22,110 nucleotides of DNA. It comes from CAZBQG01 sp964493945. GTDB lineage: Bacteria > Pseudomonadota > Alphaproteobacteria > Rhodospirillales > UBA2165. The translations under genes were made by a program, and so were the position numbers. Positions 7,508 through 16,604 of this stretch are shown in pieces (the first letter of the stretch is position 1; each line of letters opens with the position of its first letter). The stretch spans positions 1-22,110 of the forward strand of contig CAZBQG010000038.1 in NCBI GenBank assembly GCA_964493945.1, in the 5' to 3' direction. The notes under the pieces are model-generated. The model searched no databases and was not told the origin of the DNA. It saw nothing but the letters and a program-made list of their open reading frames with translations.

Positions 7508-9295
7508 TCAGTGGTAAAGCGCCTTTAAATCTTCTTCGTGGATTTCGTTGATCTTGTGACGGCGTACTTTTAGTGACGGCGTCATGAGGCCGTTCTCGAT
7601 GGTGAAACCCGTAGCCGTCAACTTAAAGCGGCGCACACGTTCGACCGTCGCCAATGCCTGATTGACCCGGTCCACCGCCGCCCTCAGCAACTTGACGAAA
7701 TCCTCATCCTGGGTTAGTACGGCCAGATCAGCGGGCTTGCCGTTTTTCTCGGCCCATTCGGCGGCGAATTCCGGATCGGGCACGACCAAAGCCACAAGGT
7801 GCGGCCGCTTGTCGCCATAGACCATGGCTTGCGCGATTTCCGGCTCCAGGGTGAGAAAGCCCTCGACTCGTTGCGGTGAAACATTATCGCCACCGGAATT
7901 GACGATGATGTCCTTTTTGCGGTCGGTGATGGTGATGTAGCCATCTTCGTCCAATTCGCCCACATCGCCGGTATGCAGCCAGCCATCCCGGATTGCCTCG
8001 GCGCTGGCCGCCGGGTTCTGCCAATAGCCCTGCATGACCAGCTCACCCTTGACCAGAATCTCTCCGTCATCGGCGATCCTTACTTCCGTGTCCTTGACTG
8101 CCGGGCCGACCGTCCGCAATTTGATTTTAGTTGGCAGATTGACGCTGATCAGGGGGGCCGATTCGGTCTGGCCATAGCCTTGCAACAGGCGCAAACCCAG
8201 CGCGGAAAAGAACAGGCCGATATCGTAATTGAGTGGCGCGCCGCCAGATATCAACGCCTTTAGATGCCCGCCAAACCGCTTTTTCACCTTGGACCTGACC
8301 AGAATATCCAAAAGCTTGTTGCTCAGTTTTTCGCCAAAAGTTGCTAGTTCCGGGCCTTCGATCTTCCGCCTGCCCAGTTCCACTGCTCGCCAGAACAGCT
8401 TTTTCTTAAAGGGGCTGGCGTCCTTCATATCCTTGACGATACGCCCATGCATGAGTTCATAGAGGCGGGGTACGGCGGTCATCAAGGTGGGGTGAGCCTC
8501 GGCCATATTGGCCGACAGATGTTCGATCCCTTGCGAATAATAAATTTGGGCACCGATAAATACGGGGAAAAAATGCCCGGCCATATGTTCATAAGAATGG
8601 GACAAGGGCAGAAAAGATAAAAACACTTCAGACCCCAATCCCAGTTCGGCCAAGGCATGGGCCGCCCCCCGGCAATTATGCATGATGGCGCCATGATGAA
8701 GCATGACCCCCTTGGGCGCCCCGCCCGTGCCCGACGTATAGATGATGATGGCGGTGTCGCCAGACCCGATTTCGCCGGCCTCTTTTGCTACGTCGTCCGG
8801 GCTCTGGCGGCCGGCTTCCAAAACCTTATCCCAATGGAGGGTTTCGATAGCCCCCGCCTGGGACAGTTCCAGCTCCTCCATGGCGATGATCTTTTCCACC
8901 GTGCCGGCCCGGTGGGCGGCTTCCATAACCCGTGCCGATAATTTGCGGCTGGACAGGATGGCCGCCTTGGCGCCGCTGTTGGAAAAGATATGCAGATGAT
9001 CATCCACCGTGTTGGTGGTGAAGGCGGGCACGGCGATGGCGCGTCTGGCCTGGATGGCGAGCTCGGCGATCATCCATTCGGGCCGGTTTCCAGAAATCAG
9101 CGCCACCCGGTCGCCGGCGTCAATGCCAAGACCTGCCAGCCCACGCGCCAGTGCGGACACCTTTTCCGCAGTCTCGGCCCAGCTTATGGGCTCATATTTC
9201 CCGCCCTCTTTTTTCCATAAAAATGGCGCATTACCCAGGCGTTGGGCCTGGTCAAAGAACATGCTCACCAGATTTTGCCAGTTTTCCTCTACCAT
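7508..9295 (-). CDS. Long-chain fatty-acid--CoA ligase (AMP-forming)
   Basis: It activates a fatty acid to acyl-AMP and then acyl-CoA, feeding beta-oxidation or lipid synthesis. At 595 residues it fits the COG1022-type long-chain synthetases rather than the shorter FadD group. Motifs: the P-loop YTSGTGGAPKGV (residues about 186-197, with Gly where many family members have Thr in TSGTTG), GYGQTES at 373-379, WLHTGD at 439-444, the hinge DRKKD at 458-462, and SGGDNVSPQRVE. There is no signal peptide. The start ATG is preceded on the minus strand by AGGTG about nine bases away. It is divergent from the M3 peptidase gene across about 86 bases and convergent with pyk. Chain-length specificity cannot be read from the sequence. 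Confidence 0.93.
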   Translation of the reverse strand: MVEENWQNLVSMFFDQAQRLGNAPFLWKKEGGKYEPISWAETAEKVSALARGLAGLGIDAGDRVALISGNRPEWMIAELAIQARRAIAVPAFTTNTVDDHLHIFSNSGAKAAILSSRKLSARVMEAAHRAGTVEKIIAMEELELSQAGAIETLHWDKVLEAGRQSPDDVAKEAGEIGSGDTAIIIYTSGTGGAPKGVMLHHGAIMHNCRGAAHALAELGLGSEVFLSFLPLSHSYEHMAGHFFPVFIGAQIYYSQGIEHLSANMAEAHPTLMTAVPRLYELMHGRIVKDMKDASPFKKKLFWRAVELGRRKIEGPELATFGEKLSNKLLDILVRSKVKKRFGGHLKALISGGAPLNYDIGLFFSALGLRLLQGYGQTESAPLISVNLPTKIKLRTVGPAVKDTEVRIADDGEILVKGELVMQGYWQNPAASAEAIRDGWLHTGDVGELDEDGYITITDRKKDIIVNSGGDNVSPQRVEGFLTLEPEIAQAMVYGDKRPHLVALVVPDPEFAAEWAEKNGKPADLAVLTQDEDFVKLLRAAVDRVNQALATVERVRRFKLTATGFTIENGLMTPSLKVRRHKINEIHEEDLKALYH

Positions 9296-9381
9296 TTAAA
9301 AACACCTGTCCGGGGTGAATGATCTGAAGGTACCCTATATACAGTGGATATGACCGCACGCGAAACATGAGGATAGCTGCT

Positions 9382-11157
9382 ATGAGCGTAAAATCAACCC
9401 GGGGCAAGCTGCCTGAATGGGACCTTGGGGATTTCTATAGCGGAACGGATGATCCGGATATTGAGAAGGATCTTGTAAGCGCAGCCAAGGCGGCCAAGCG
9501 TTTTGCCGGGCGCTATGCGGGGAAACTGACTAGGCTCCCGGGTGAGGGGCTGGGCCGGGGGATCAGCGCCTATGAGCGCCTGGAGGAAAAATTGGACCGC
9601 ATCGGTTCTTATGCCCAGCTTTTGTTCGCCGCCCATAGCGATAATCCGGAAAATGCCCGCTTTCATCAGACCATCAGCGAGCGGATCACGGATATTTCCT
9701 CGGAACTTCTTTTTTTCGAACTGGAAATTAACCGCATCAGCGAACGCGTCCTCAAAAAACAGCTAAGCGCCGCCGGGGCCCGTAAATATCTGCCCTGGAT
9801 CCGCGACAGGCGGGTCTTCCGGCCACACCAGCTATCCCATGATCTGGAGAAATTGCTGCTGGAAAAAAGCGTCGCGGGCCGTCACGCCTGGACGCGCCTG
9901 TTCGACGAGACCATGAACGGGCTCAGATTCCGCGTGGGCGGCAAGGATTTGACGGAAAGCGAGATCCTCAACCGTTTTTCCGATCCCCGCCCCCTGGTGC
10001 GTAAAAACGCGGCCAAGGCCTTTTCCCGTGAAATGACGCGGAATGAGCGGCTCTTTTCGTTGATCACCAATACCCTGGCGAAAGACAAAGAGATCGAGGA
10101 CCGCTGGCGCAAATATCCCCACCCGGCTGCCCGGCGAAACCTGGCCAATCAGGTGGAGGACCATGTGGTCGATGCCCTGGTGGGTTCGGTCAAGGAATCC
10201 TATACCGACCTGTCGCACCGTTATTACAGCATGAAGGCCCGCTGGATGGGCCAGCGCCGCCTGCCTTATTGGGACCGCAATGCGCCCCTGCCAAATGCCG
10301 GCGAGCGTCACATCCCCTGGGCCCAGGCAAAAAACATGGTGCTGGATGCCTATAGCGCTTTCGCGCCGGAACTTGGCCGGCTGGGTCAGCGCTTTTTTGA
10401 CAAGGGCTGGATCGATGCGGCTCCCCGGGCGGGCAAAAGTTCAGGGGCCTTTTGCCATCCTACCGTTCCTTCGGTCCATCCTTATATTTTGATGAATTAT
10501 CATGGTCGGGCCAGGGACGTGATGACCCTGGCTCATGAATTGGGCCACGGTGTGCATCAATTGCTGGCGGCACCCCAGGGGCATTTCCTCTCGGATACGC
10601 CCCTGACATTGGCCGAAACGGCTTCGGTATTTGGCGAAATGCTCACCTTCCGCACCTTGCTGGATAAGGAAAAAGACGCCAAGCGCAGGCATTTTTTGTT
10701 GGCCTCCAAGGTGGAGGACATGCTCAACACGGTGGTCCGCCAGACCGCCTTTTTCGATTTCGAGCGCCGCGTCCACTTAGAACGCGCCGGCGGCGAGCTG
10801 AGTGCGGAGCGTCTTGGCGATATTTGGATTGCGGTACAGACCGAAAGCCTGGGGCCGGTTTTCCGCTTCAACAAGGATTACCGGATTTTCTGGGCCTATA
10901 TCCCCCATTTCATCCACTCGCCGTTTTATGTCTATGCCTATGCCTTCGGCGATTGTCTGGTGAATTCCCTTTACGACGTCTATCTGGATGGCGCGTCCGG
11001 ATTTCGCGGCAAATATCTGGATATGTTGCGGGCCCGGGGAACGCTGCGCCATGGCGAGCTTTTGGCACCCTTCGGGCTGGATGCCGGCGATCCCGCCTTC
11101 TGGCGCCGGGGGCTGGGGGTCATTTCCCGCTTCATTGATGAATTGGAAGACCAATGA
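9382..11157 (+). CDS. pepF: M3-family oligoendopeptidase (PepF-like)
   Basis: A cytoplasmic zinc metallopeptidase that cleaves short peptides. 591 residues is the usual length for PepF/M3. The zinc motif HELGH is at residues 385-389 (10534-10548). The third ligand, Glu, lies in LAETASVFGEM at residue 412 (10615-10617). The C-terminal YAYAFGDCLV and RARG segments are typical of the family. An in-frame ATG 15 bases upstream (9367) is possible. 9382 is preferred because AGGA at 9370-9373 sits eight bases before it, whereas nothing comparable precedes 9367. The ABC1-family gene follows after 15 bases on the same strand, so the two are probably one operon, although no functional link is obvious. 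Confidence 0.93.
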   Translation: MSVKSTRGKLPEWDLGDFYSGTDDPDIEKDLVSAAKAAKRFAGRYAGKLTRLPGEGLGRGISAYERLEEKLDRIGSYAQLLFAAHSDNPENARFHQTISERITDISSELLFFELEINRISERVLKKQLSAAGARKYLPWIRDRRVFRPHQLSHDLEKLLLEKSVAGRHAWTRLFDETMNGLRFRVGGKDLTESEILNRFSDPRPLVRKNAAKAFSREMTRNERLFSLITNTLAKDKEIEDRWRKYPHPAARRNLANQVEDHVVDALVGSVKESYTDLSHRYYSMKARWMGQRRLPYWDRNAPLPNAGERHIPWAQAKNMVLDAYSAFAPELGRLGQRFFDKGWIDAAPRAGKSSGAFCHPTVPSVHPYILMNYHGRARDVMTLAHELGHGVHQLLAAPQGHFLSDTPLTLAETASVFGEMLTFRTLLDKEKDAKRRHFLLASKVEDMLNTVVRQTAFFDFERRVHLERAGGELSAERLGDIWIAVQTESLGPVFRFNKDYRIFWAYIPHFIHSPFYVYAYAFGDCLVNSLYDVYLDGASGFRGKYLDMLRARGTLRHGELLAPFGLDAGDPAFWRRGLGVISRFIDELEDQ

Positions 11158-11172
11158 GCCGGGTATTCTGAT

Positions 11173-12472
11173 ATGGCCGGAGAGGGCAANNNNNNNNNNG
11201 GCCGTCGGGGGCCTGGCGGCCCGCGTGGCGGGCGAGCGCTTCTTGGGGCGCGAAATGAACCGGGATGCCCATGCAGCCGAGCTCCGTGCCGTTCTGGGGG
11301 GCCTCAAGGGACCGTTGATGAAGCTGGCGCAAATTTTATCGACCATTCCCAATGCGCTGCCCCGGGAATATGCGGATCAGTTGGCCGAGCTGCAATCCAA
11401 CGCTCCGCCCATGGGCTGGAGCTTCGTCAAACGCCGCATGGCCGGTGAATTGGGTGCCGGTTGGCAAAAAAATTTTTCCACCTTCGCCCATCAAGCTGAA
11501 GCGGCAGCGTCGCTGGGTCAGGTGCACCGCGCTACTGGCCCGGGCGACCAGGATTTGGCCTGTAAGCTGCAATATCCGGATATGGGCTCGGTGATCGAAG
11601 CCGATCTGGCCCAACTCAAACTTGCCTTTGCCGTCTATCGCCGCTTTGACAAGGCCATCGATCCTAGCGGGGTGCACGCCGAACTCAGTGCCCGCCTCCG
11701 CGAGGAGCTGGATTACGGGCGGGAAGCCCGCCACATGAAGCTCTATGGCCGCATGTTGAAAGGAGAGCCGGGCGTTCATGTGCCGAAAGTGATCGAGGAT
11801 TTGTCGACAGACCGGCTGCTAGCCATGACCTGGCTGGAGGGCGAGCCCCTGTTGTATTTCACTGATCATGAACTGGAAGCCCGCAACCAGGTGGCGCGCA
11901 ACATGTTCCGGGCCTGGTATGTACCGTTCTACCGCTATGGCATCATCCACGGCGATCCCCATCTTGGCAATTACACCGTGCGCCCGGACCTCACCATCAA
12001 TCTTCTGGATTTCGGCTGCATCCGGATTTTTCCCCCGGGCTTCGTCAAGGGCGTCATCGATCTCTATAAGGCCCTGCGCGACGGGGATGATGGTCTGGCC
12101 GTTCAAGCTTATGAAAGTTGGGGGTTCGAGCGGCTGGAGGCCCATACCATAGAAGTACTCAATCAATGGGCTCATTTTGTCTACGCGCCCCTACTGGAGG
12201 ACCGGGACCGTTACATCCAGGAACATAAGGGAAATTACGGCGCCGAGTTGGCCCACAAGGTGCGGGTCGAACTCAATCAGTTGGGCGGCATCACGCCGCC
12301 GCCTGAATTCGTTCTCATGGACCGGGCGGCCATCGGGCTGGGATCGGTCTTCACCCATTTGAAGGCGGAAATTAATTGGCACCGCATGTTCCACGATTTG
12401 ATTGATGATTTTGATGAAAAGGCTCTGGCCCGAAGGCAAAAATCGGCGCTTAAGGCGTTCACCCTGGATTAA
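11173..12472 (+). CDS. ABC1/UbiB-family atypical kinase, interrupted by an assembly gap
   Basis: ABC1/ADCK/UbiB proteins are protein-kinase-like ATPases; the best studied support ubiquinone biosynthesis. The protein starts MAGEG at 11173, is cut by ten N, and resumes in another frame at 11201 (AVGGLAARVAGERF). Visible elements are KLAQ at 11321-11332 (UbiB signature KxGQ with Ala for Gly), the Ala-rich loop AEAAASLGQVHRA, the ATP-site lysine in CKLQYPDM (codon 11564-11566), and REELDYGREARHM with the ExD motif. The catalytic loop HGDPHLGN (11948-11971) and metal-binding DFG (12008-12016) follow. It has no C-terminal membrane anchor. Perhaps ten or more N-terminal residues are missing in the gap. 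It is co-directional with the M3 peptidase 15 bases upstream. A quinone role is inferred only from the family; a coq9 gene lies about 5 kb away. Confidence 0.9.
11190..11199. other. Assembly gap (10 N) near the start of the ABC1-family gene
   Basis: Ten N of placeholder length. The ATG and five codons before it are in a different frame from the body of the gene after it, so the true missing length is not ten bases. Confidence 0.95.
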
Positions 12473-12583
12473 TTCTTATTTTGGCGAAAAAAATTTCGAA
12501 AAACACCCGGAATTCCTGGATTGATTGTTGGCAAGGGAATATGGTGCGACCACCTTTAGCTGACCTCACCAATGGGGGTGGAG

Positions 12584-13735
12584 ATGAGAATAGCGGTACC
12601 GCGAGAACGCAGGCCCGATGAAGCCCGCGTGGCGGTCTCACCGGAAACGGTCAAGAAACTGATTGGCCTGGGCTTTGAAGTCATTATCGAGACGGGAGCC
12701 GGGCAAGGTGCTTCCTTTACCGATGATGCCTTCGCCGAGGCGGGGGCCCAGGTTGCGCTCGACGAGGCGGCGGCCTTGGGCGATGCCGATATCGTCCTCA
12801 AGGTGTGCAGTCCCTTAAGTGGTGACGGCGAGGACGAAATCGGTCTTATGAAACAAGGCACTATCCTGATTTCCACTCTGAGCGCGCTGACCGATGGGGA
12901 CACGGTTGCGGCCTGCAATAAGGCCGGGCTGACGGCTTTCGCCATGGAACTTCTGCCCCGCATCACCCGCGCCCAATCCATGGATGTGCTTTCCTCGCAA
13001 AGCAATCTGGCGGGCTACAAGGCGGTGTTGGATGCGGCGGGTGAAATGGGCCGGGCATTTCCCATGATGATGACGGCCGCCGGCACCATCGCGCCGGCCC
13101 GCGTATTGGTGCTGGGGGCCGGCGTTGCCGGGCTGCAGGCCATCGCCACGGCCAAGCGGCTGGGCGCCATCGTGTCGGCCTATGACGTGCGCCCGGCGGT
13201 CAAGGAACAGGTAGAAAGCCTGGGCGGTAAATTCGTCGAGGTGGACGCCGAAGCCACCAAGGATGCGGAGACCGATGGCGGCTACGCCAAGGAAATGGAT
13301 GAGGAATACCAGAAGAAACAGGAAAAGGTCCTGTATGACACGGTGATCAAGCAAGACGTGGCCATCTGCACGGCGCTTATTCCGGGCAAGCCCGCACCCG
13401 TGCTGATCACCGAGGAAATGGTCAAGGAGATGGGCGAGGGTTCGGTCATCGTCGATCTGGCGGTCGAGACGGGGGGCAACTGCCCGCTGTCGGAATTTGG
13501 CAATACCGTGGTCAAGCATGGCGTGACACTGATTGGCCACGCCAATGTGCCTAGCCGCCTTGCCGAAGATGCCAGCGCGCTTTATGCCAAGAACCTGCTC
13601 AACTTCATTACCCCGCTGATGGATGAGGAAAGCAAGGCCCTGGCCATCGATTGGGATGACGAGATTATCAAAGGAACGCTGGTCTGCCGCGATGGAAACA
13701 TCGTGCATCCGGCATTGGAAGGGGCGCAATCATGA
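12584..13735 (+). CDS. pntAA: NAD(P) transhydrogenase alpha subunit part 1 (PntAA, dI)
   Basis: This is the soluble NAD(H)-binding component of the proton-translocating transhydrogenase, which uses the proton motive force to reduce NADP+ with NADH. 383 residues. The N-terminus MRIAVPRERRPDEARVAVSP matches the family start, so the ATG at 12584 is preferred to 12572. A purine-rich stretch (GGGGGTGGAG) precedes it. Further marks are LSSQSNLAGYKAV, MMTAAGTIAPARVLVLGAG with the nucleotide-binding glycines GAGVAG at 178-183, and ALIPGKPAPVLITEEMV. The last is the mobile-loop side region of dI. Its stop overlaps the start of pntAB by four bases (ATGA). The 111-base space upstream holds an A-rich stretch (12485-12498) but no promoter I can support. 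Confidence 0.96.
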   Translation: MRIAVPRERRPDEARVAVSPETVKKLIGLGFEVIIETGAGQGASFTDDAFAEAGAQVALDEAAALGDADIVLKVCSPLSGDGEDEIGLMKQGTILISTLSALTDGDTVAACNKAGLTAFAMELLPRITRAQSMDVLSSQSNLAGYKAVLDAAGEMGRAFPMMMTAAGTIAPARVLVLGAGVAGLQAIATAKRLGAIVSAYDVRPAVKEQVESLGGKFVEVDAEATKDAETDGGYAKEMDEEYQKKQEKVLYDTVIKQDVAICTALIPGKPAPVLITEEMVKEMGEGSVIVDLAVETGGNCPLSEFGNTVVKHGVTLIGHANVPSRLAEDASALYAKNLLNFITPLMDEESKALAIDWDDEIIKGTLVCRDGNIVHPALEGAQS

Positions 13736-14061
13736 CGCCGGATGCACTCAAGGGAACGACGGAGGCCGCGACGGCCGATCCGTTCATTTTCTTTTTCACC
13801 GTATTCGTGTTGGCCGTGTTTGTCGGCTTCTACGTGGTCTGGAGCGTCACGCCGGCCCTTCATTCACCACTGATGAGCGTGACCAATGCCATATCCTCGG
13901 TGATCATCGTCGGCGCCCTGGTCGCGGCGGGGCCGGGGGGGATGGGCTTTGCCAAAATCATGGGCTTTTTGGCCGTGACACTGGCTTCGGTGAACATCTT
14001 CGGCGGCTTTATCGTCACCCAGCGCATGCTGGCCATGTTCAAGAAAAAGCAAAAAAGTTAA
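13732..14061 (+). CDS. pntAB: NAD(P) transhydrogenase alpha subunit part 2 (PntAB, membrane)
   Basis: 109 residues with three membrane helices: about 18-40 (FIFFFTVFVLAVFVGFYVVW), 55-75 (SSVIIVGALVAAG) and 80-103 (IMGFLAVTLASVNIFGGFIV). Together with PntB it forms the proton channel domain dII. The separate small subunit is the arrangement described in Rhodospirillum, unlike the fused PntA of E. coli. The ATG overlaps the pntAA stop (ATGA), which indicates translational coupling, and pntB follows after 12 bases. The basic C-terminus (KKKQKS) fits a cytosolic end. Confidence 0.95.
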   Translation: MTPDALKGTTEAATADPFIFFFTVFVLAVFVGFYVVWSVTPALHSPLMSVTNAISSVIIVGALVAAGPGGMGFAKIMGFLAVTLASVNIFGGFIVTQRMLAMFKKKQKS

Positions 14062-14073
14062 GGGGGCGGGGCT

Positions 14074-15468
14074 ATGAGCGCTAATTTTACCGGCCTTGCT
14101 TATCTGGTGGCTGCGGTCTGTTTTATCCAGGCGCTGGGCGGGCTGAGTTCGCCCGAAACGGCGCGCAAGGGCAACGCCTTTGGCATCATCGGCATGATCA
14201 TTGCCATCGGCACAACGCTCGCCGATCCCACTATTGTCAACTTTGAATTGATCATCGTGGGTGTTCTGGTGGGCGGCGCCATCGGCACGGTGGTTGCGCT
14301 GAAAATCCAGATGACGGCGCTGCCCCAATTGGTCGCGGCTTTTCATTCCCTGGTGGGGCTTGCCGCGGTCCTGGTGGCGGCCGCCGCATTCTTTGCGCCC
14401 GAGGCGTATAATATCGGCAAGCTGGGCGGCATCCACGCCGCCAGCCTGATCGAAATGTCTCTGGGTACGGCCATCGGCGCCATCACCTTTTCGGGCTCTC
14501 TGATTGCCTTTGCCAAATTGCAAGGCACCATGAGCGGCAATCCCATCACCTTCCCCGGGCAGCATCCACTTAATGCCATATTGGGTCTGGTCCTGGTGGG
14601 GCTGGTGGTGTGGCTGGTGCAAAGCAATTCGGAGCAAGCCTTCTGGGCCATCGTGGTGATCTCTATATTGCTTGGTTTCTTGCTGATCATTCCCATCGGT
14701 GGGGCGGATATGCCGGTGGTGGTTTCCATGCTCAATTCCTATTCGGGCTGGGCCGCCTGCGGTATCGGCTTCACGCTTTCCAATACGGCCCTGATCGTCA
14801 CCGGTGCTCTGGTCGGCTCATCGGGTGCCATTCTCAGCTATATCATGTGCGTTGGCATGAACCGGTCTATTTTTAATGTCATGCTGGGTGGCTTCGGCGG
14901 CGAAGTGGCGGGCTCGGCTGGGGGCGGAGGCGGTGGGGACCGTGCCGTCAAATCCGGTAGCGGCGACGATGCGGCCTTCATCATGAAGAATGCTTCCAAG
15001 GTGATCATCGTGCCCGGATACGGCATGGCCGTCGCCCAGGCGCAACATGCGCTCCGCGAGATGGCCGATCTTTTGAAGGCCGAAGGGGTGACGGTTTCCT
15101 ATGCCATTCATTCGGTGGCCGGGCGTATGCCGGGCCATATGAACGTGCTTCTGGCCGAAGCCAACGTGCCCTATGACGAGGTTTTCGAGCTGGAAGAAAT
15201 CAACCACGAATTCTCCACCGCCGAAGTGGCCTTCGTGATCGGTGCCAATGATGTGACCAATCCGGTGGCCAAGACCGATCCCAGCAGTGCCATCTACGGC
15301 ATGCCCATCCTGGATGTGGAGAACTCGGCCACGGTGCTGTTCCTCAAACGCTCCCTGGCGTCGGGCTATGCGGGAGTGGATAACGAGCTGTTTTTCCGAG
15401 ACAACACCATGATGCTGTTCGGCGATGCCAAGAAAATGACCGAGGAAATCGTCCAGGCCTTGGGCTAG
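14074..15468 (+). CDS. pntB: NAD(P) transhydrogenase beta subunit (PntB)
   Basis: 464 residues. The N-terminal two thirds are a multi-helix membrane domain (dII) with repeated Gly/Ala-rich helices. A glycine-rich linker (around 14921-14940) leads to the soluble NADP(H)-binding dIII. This carries the GYGMAVAQAQHAL fingerprint beginning at residue 315, AGRMPGHMNVLLAEA, the GANDVTNPVA segment and the C-terminal KRSLASGYAGVDN (NADPH-clamping loop). A purine-rich GGGGGCGGGG lies just upstream as the probable ribosome site. It is last in the pntAA-pntAB-pntB operon and ends two bases from the stop of the convergent methyltransferase gene. Confidence 0.97.
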   Translation: MSANFTGLAYLVAAVCFIQALGGLSSPETARKGNAFGIIGMIIAIGTTLADPTIVNFELIIVGVLVGGAIGTVVALKIQMTALPQLVAAFHSLVGLAAVLVAAAAFFAPEAYNIGKLGGIHAASLIEMSLGTAIGAITFSGSLIAFAKLQGTMSGNPITFPGQHPLNAILGLVLVGLVVWLVQSNSEQAFWAIVVISILLGFLLIIPIGGADMPVVVSMLNSYSGWAACGIGFTLSNTALIVTGALVGSSGAILSYIMCVGMNRSIFNVMLGGFGGEVAGSAGGGGGGDRAVKSGSGDDAAFIMKNASKVIIVPGYGMAVAQAQHALREMADLLKAEGVTVSYAIHSVAGRMPGHMNVLLAEANVPYDEVFELEEINHEFSTAEVAFVIGANDVTNPVAKTDPSSAIYGMPILDVENSATVLFLKRSLASGYAGVDNELFFRDNTMMLFGDAKKMTEEIVQALG

Positions 15469-15470
15469 GG

Positions 15471-16322
15471 TTATTCGGCTTCCATGAACTCGGCCACGGC
15501 CCGGCGCACGGCATCGTCCAGCGGGAACCTGCTGGGCTTGTCCGGGAAGTGGAAGATCAGAACATCCTCGAAGCCCAGATAGGGCGCCGCCAGCTTGAAG
15601 TCCTCCCGGTTGAGCAGGCTGAGATAGGCTTTATATAACCGCGCGCGGGCTCGGGTCGCCACCAAGAGCTTGCTGGCGCCGGTCTCCAGCGGGCCGTTGG
15701 CCGAGGCGATGGCGATGGGTTCCAGAATTTCATTATGTTCGCGGAAATAATCCTGGATGCCTTCGGTCTGGCCCGGACAAAGCGCGTTGAACACATCATC
15801 CACCAAGATGACGCCGTCTTCGTGAATGGCCTGCGACGCCAGTTCCAGATCATGCATGATGCCTTGGCGTGAATGATCCCCATCCACGCTGAACAAGCGG
15901 ATATTGGCGCCGCCCAGTTTATCCAGAAGTTCCCCGGCGCAAAGATCCTGGCTGTTGGCGGTGACAATATTGGCGGCCTCCGGGCCTATTCCAAAATTGT
16001 CCAGATGGGAGCGGAGATGACCGTCAGAAAAGCGGGTGGCTTCCTCGGCGGTCCTGATTCCTTGGATTTCGTGATCTGAATCGAACACATCAATGGCAAA
16101 TGCCTTTTCACCCTGGCGCAAGGCGTGGCACAGCAAAATAAAAAGTTTTCCGTGATAGACGCCGATTTCGGCGATGTCACCGGTGACGCTGATTTCGTCC
16201 TGGATATCGAACAGGGACCAGATGAGCGAGACTGATCCGCTTTGCAGATAGCCATCGACGGAGCGTGAGCCGGTTTCAAGATATTCCAGAAAAGCCTGGT
16301 GGCTGAGCAGTTTTTCCGCCAT
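15471..16322 (-). CDS. Class I SAM-dependent methyltransferase, TylF-like (Methyltransf_24 type)
   Basis: 283 residues, cytosolic. The SAM-binding motif I is GDIAEIGVYHGK at 48-59. A downstream VDGDH at 146-150 and LVDDV at 173-177 are typical of the macrocin-O-methyltransferase-like (TylF) group, which is metal-dependent and often modifies sugars or small molecules. The last 60 residues (FEDVLIFHFPDKPSRFPLDD) are not recognised. GGAGGA lies about five bases upstream of the ATG on the minus strand, which fixes the start. rpsU precedes it on the same strand by 78 bases, so read-through from rpsU is possible. No glycan or antibiotic gene cluster is nearby, and the substrate is unknown. Confidence 0.8.
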   Translation of the reverse strand: MAEKLLSHQAFLEYLETGSRSVDGYLQSGSVSLIWSLFDIQDEISVTGDIAEIGVYHGKLFILLCHALRQGEKAFAIDVFDSDHEIQGIRTAEEATRFSDGHLRSHLDNFGIGPEAANIVTANSQDLCAGELLDKLGGANIRLFSVDGDHSRQGIMHDLELASQAIHEDGVILVDDVFNALCPGQTEGIQDYFREHNEILEPIAIASANGPLETGASKLLVATRARARLYKAYLSLLNREDFKLAAPYLGFEDVLIFHFPDKPSRFPLDDAVRRAVAEFMEAE

Positions 16323-16400
16323 GCAATCCTCCGCCTTCAGGGGGAGGGGCGCCTGGGCGGCGCGTTCATTTCGAGAATGTGGTGGTGCCGGGTAAAGGGC

Positions 16401-16604
16401 TTAAAACCCTTCGCGCTCCAAGCGTTTGCGTTCCAGTTTTCTGGCGCGGCGCACCGCTTCGGCCTTCTCTCTGGCCTTGCGTTCCGAGGGTTTTTCATAG
16501 GAACGGCGAAGCTTCATTTCCCGGAAAACCCCTTCGCGTTGCATTTTTTTCTTAAGGGCTTTCAGTGCCTGGTCAACATTGTTGTCGCGGACAGTTACAA
16601 ACAA
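16401..16604 (-). CDS. rpsU: 30S ribosomal protein S21, TTG start
   Basis: S21 joins the 30S subunit and helps mRNA base-pair with 16S rRNA during initiation. The 67-residue product has the family body VRDNNVDQALKALKKK, FREMKLRRSYEKPSERK and AREKAEAVRRARKLERKR. The family N-terminus sits one or two residues before VRDNN, which places the start at a TTG (16602-16604) giving MFVTVRDNN. AAGGAG (complement at 16616-16621) lies 11 bases upstream, a somewhat long spacing. The next in-frame ATG upstream would add an unrelated leader, so the 102-residue version is rejected. The gene is divergent from def. The use of a weak start codon is discussed in the findings. Confidence 0.95.
   Translation of the reverse strand: MFVTVRDNNVDQALKALKKKMQREGVFREMKLRRSYEKPSERKAREKAEAVRRARKLERKRLEREGF

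Noticed and set aside
9367..9381. Earlier ATG start for the M3 peptidase
   Set aside because: The bases around it form the AGGA ribosome site for the ATG at 9382, and the extension (MRIAA) adds nothing conserved.
10988..11200. ABC1-family gene starting inside the peptidase gene
   Set aside because: The frame before the N gap is an overlap with the peptidase 3' end. The family-like start MAGEG at 11173 is in another frame, and the gap explains the mismatch.
12485..12498. CGAAA/TTTCG inverted repeat after the ABC1-family gene as a terminator
   Set aside because: The stem is five AT-rich base pairs and is followed by A rather than T on the plus strand, so it is not a credible terminator for the upstream gene.
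12815..13729. 304-residue minus-strand ORF opposite pntAA
   Set aside because: It is a shadow of a clear PntAA coding frame, with low-complexity His/Gly-rich content.
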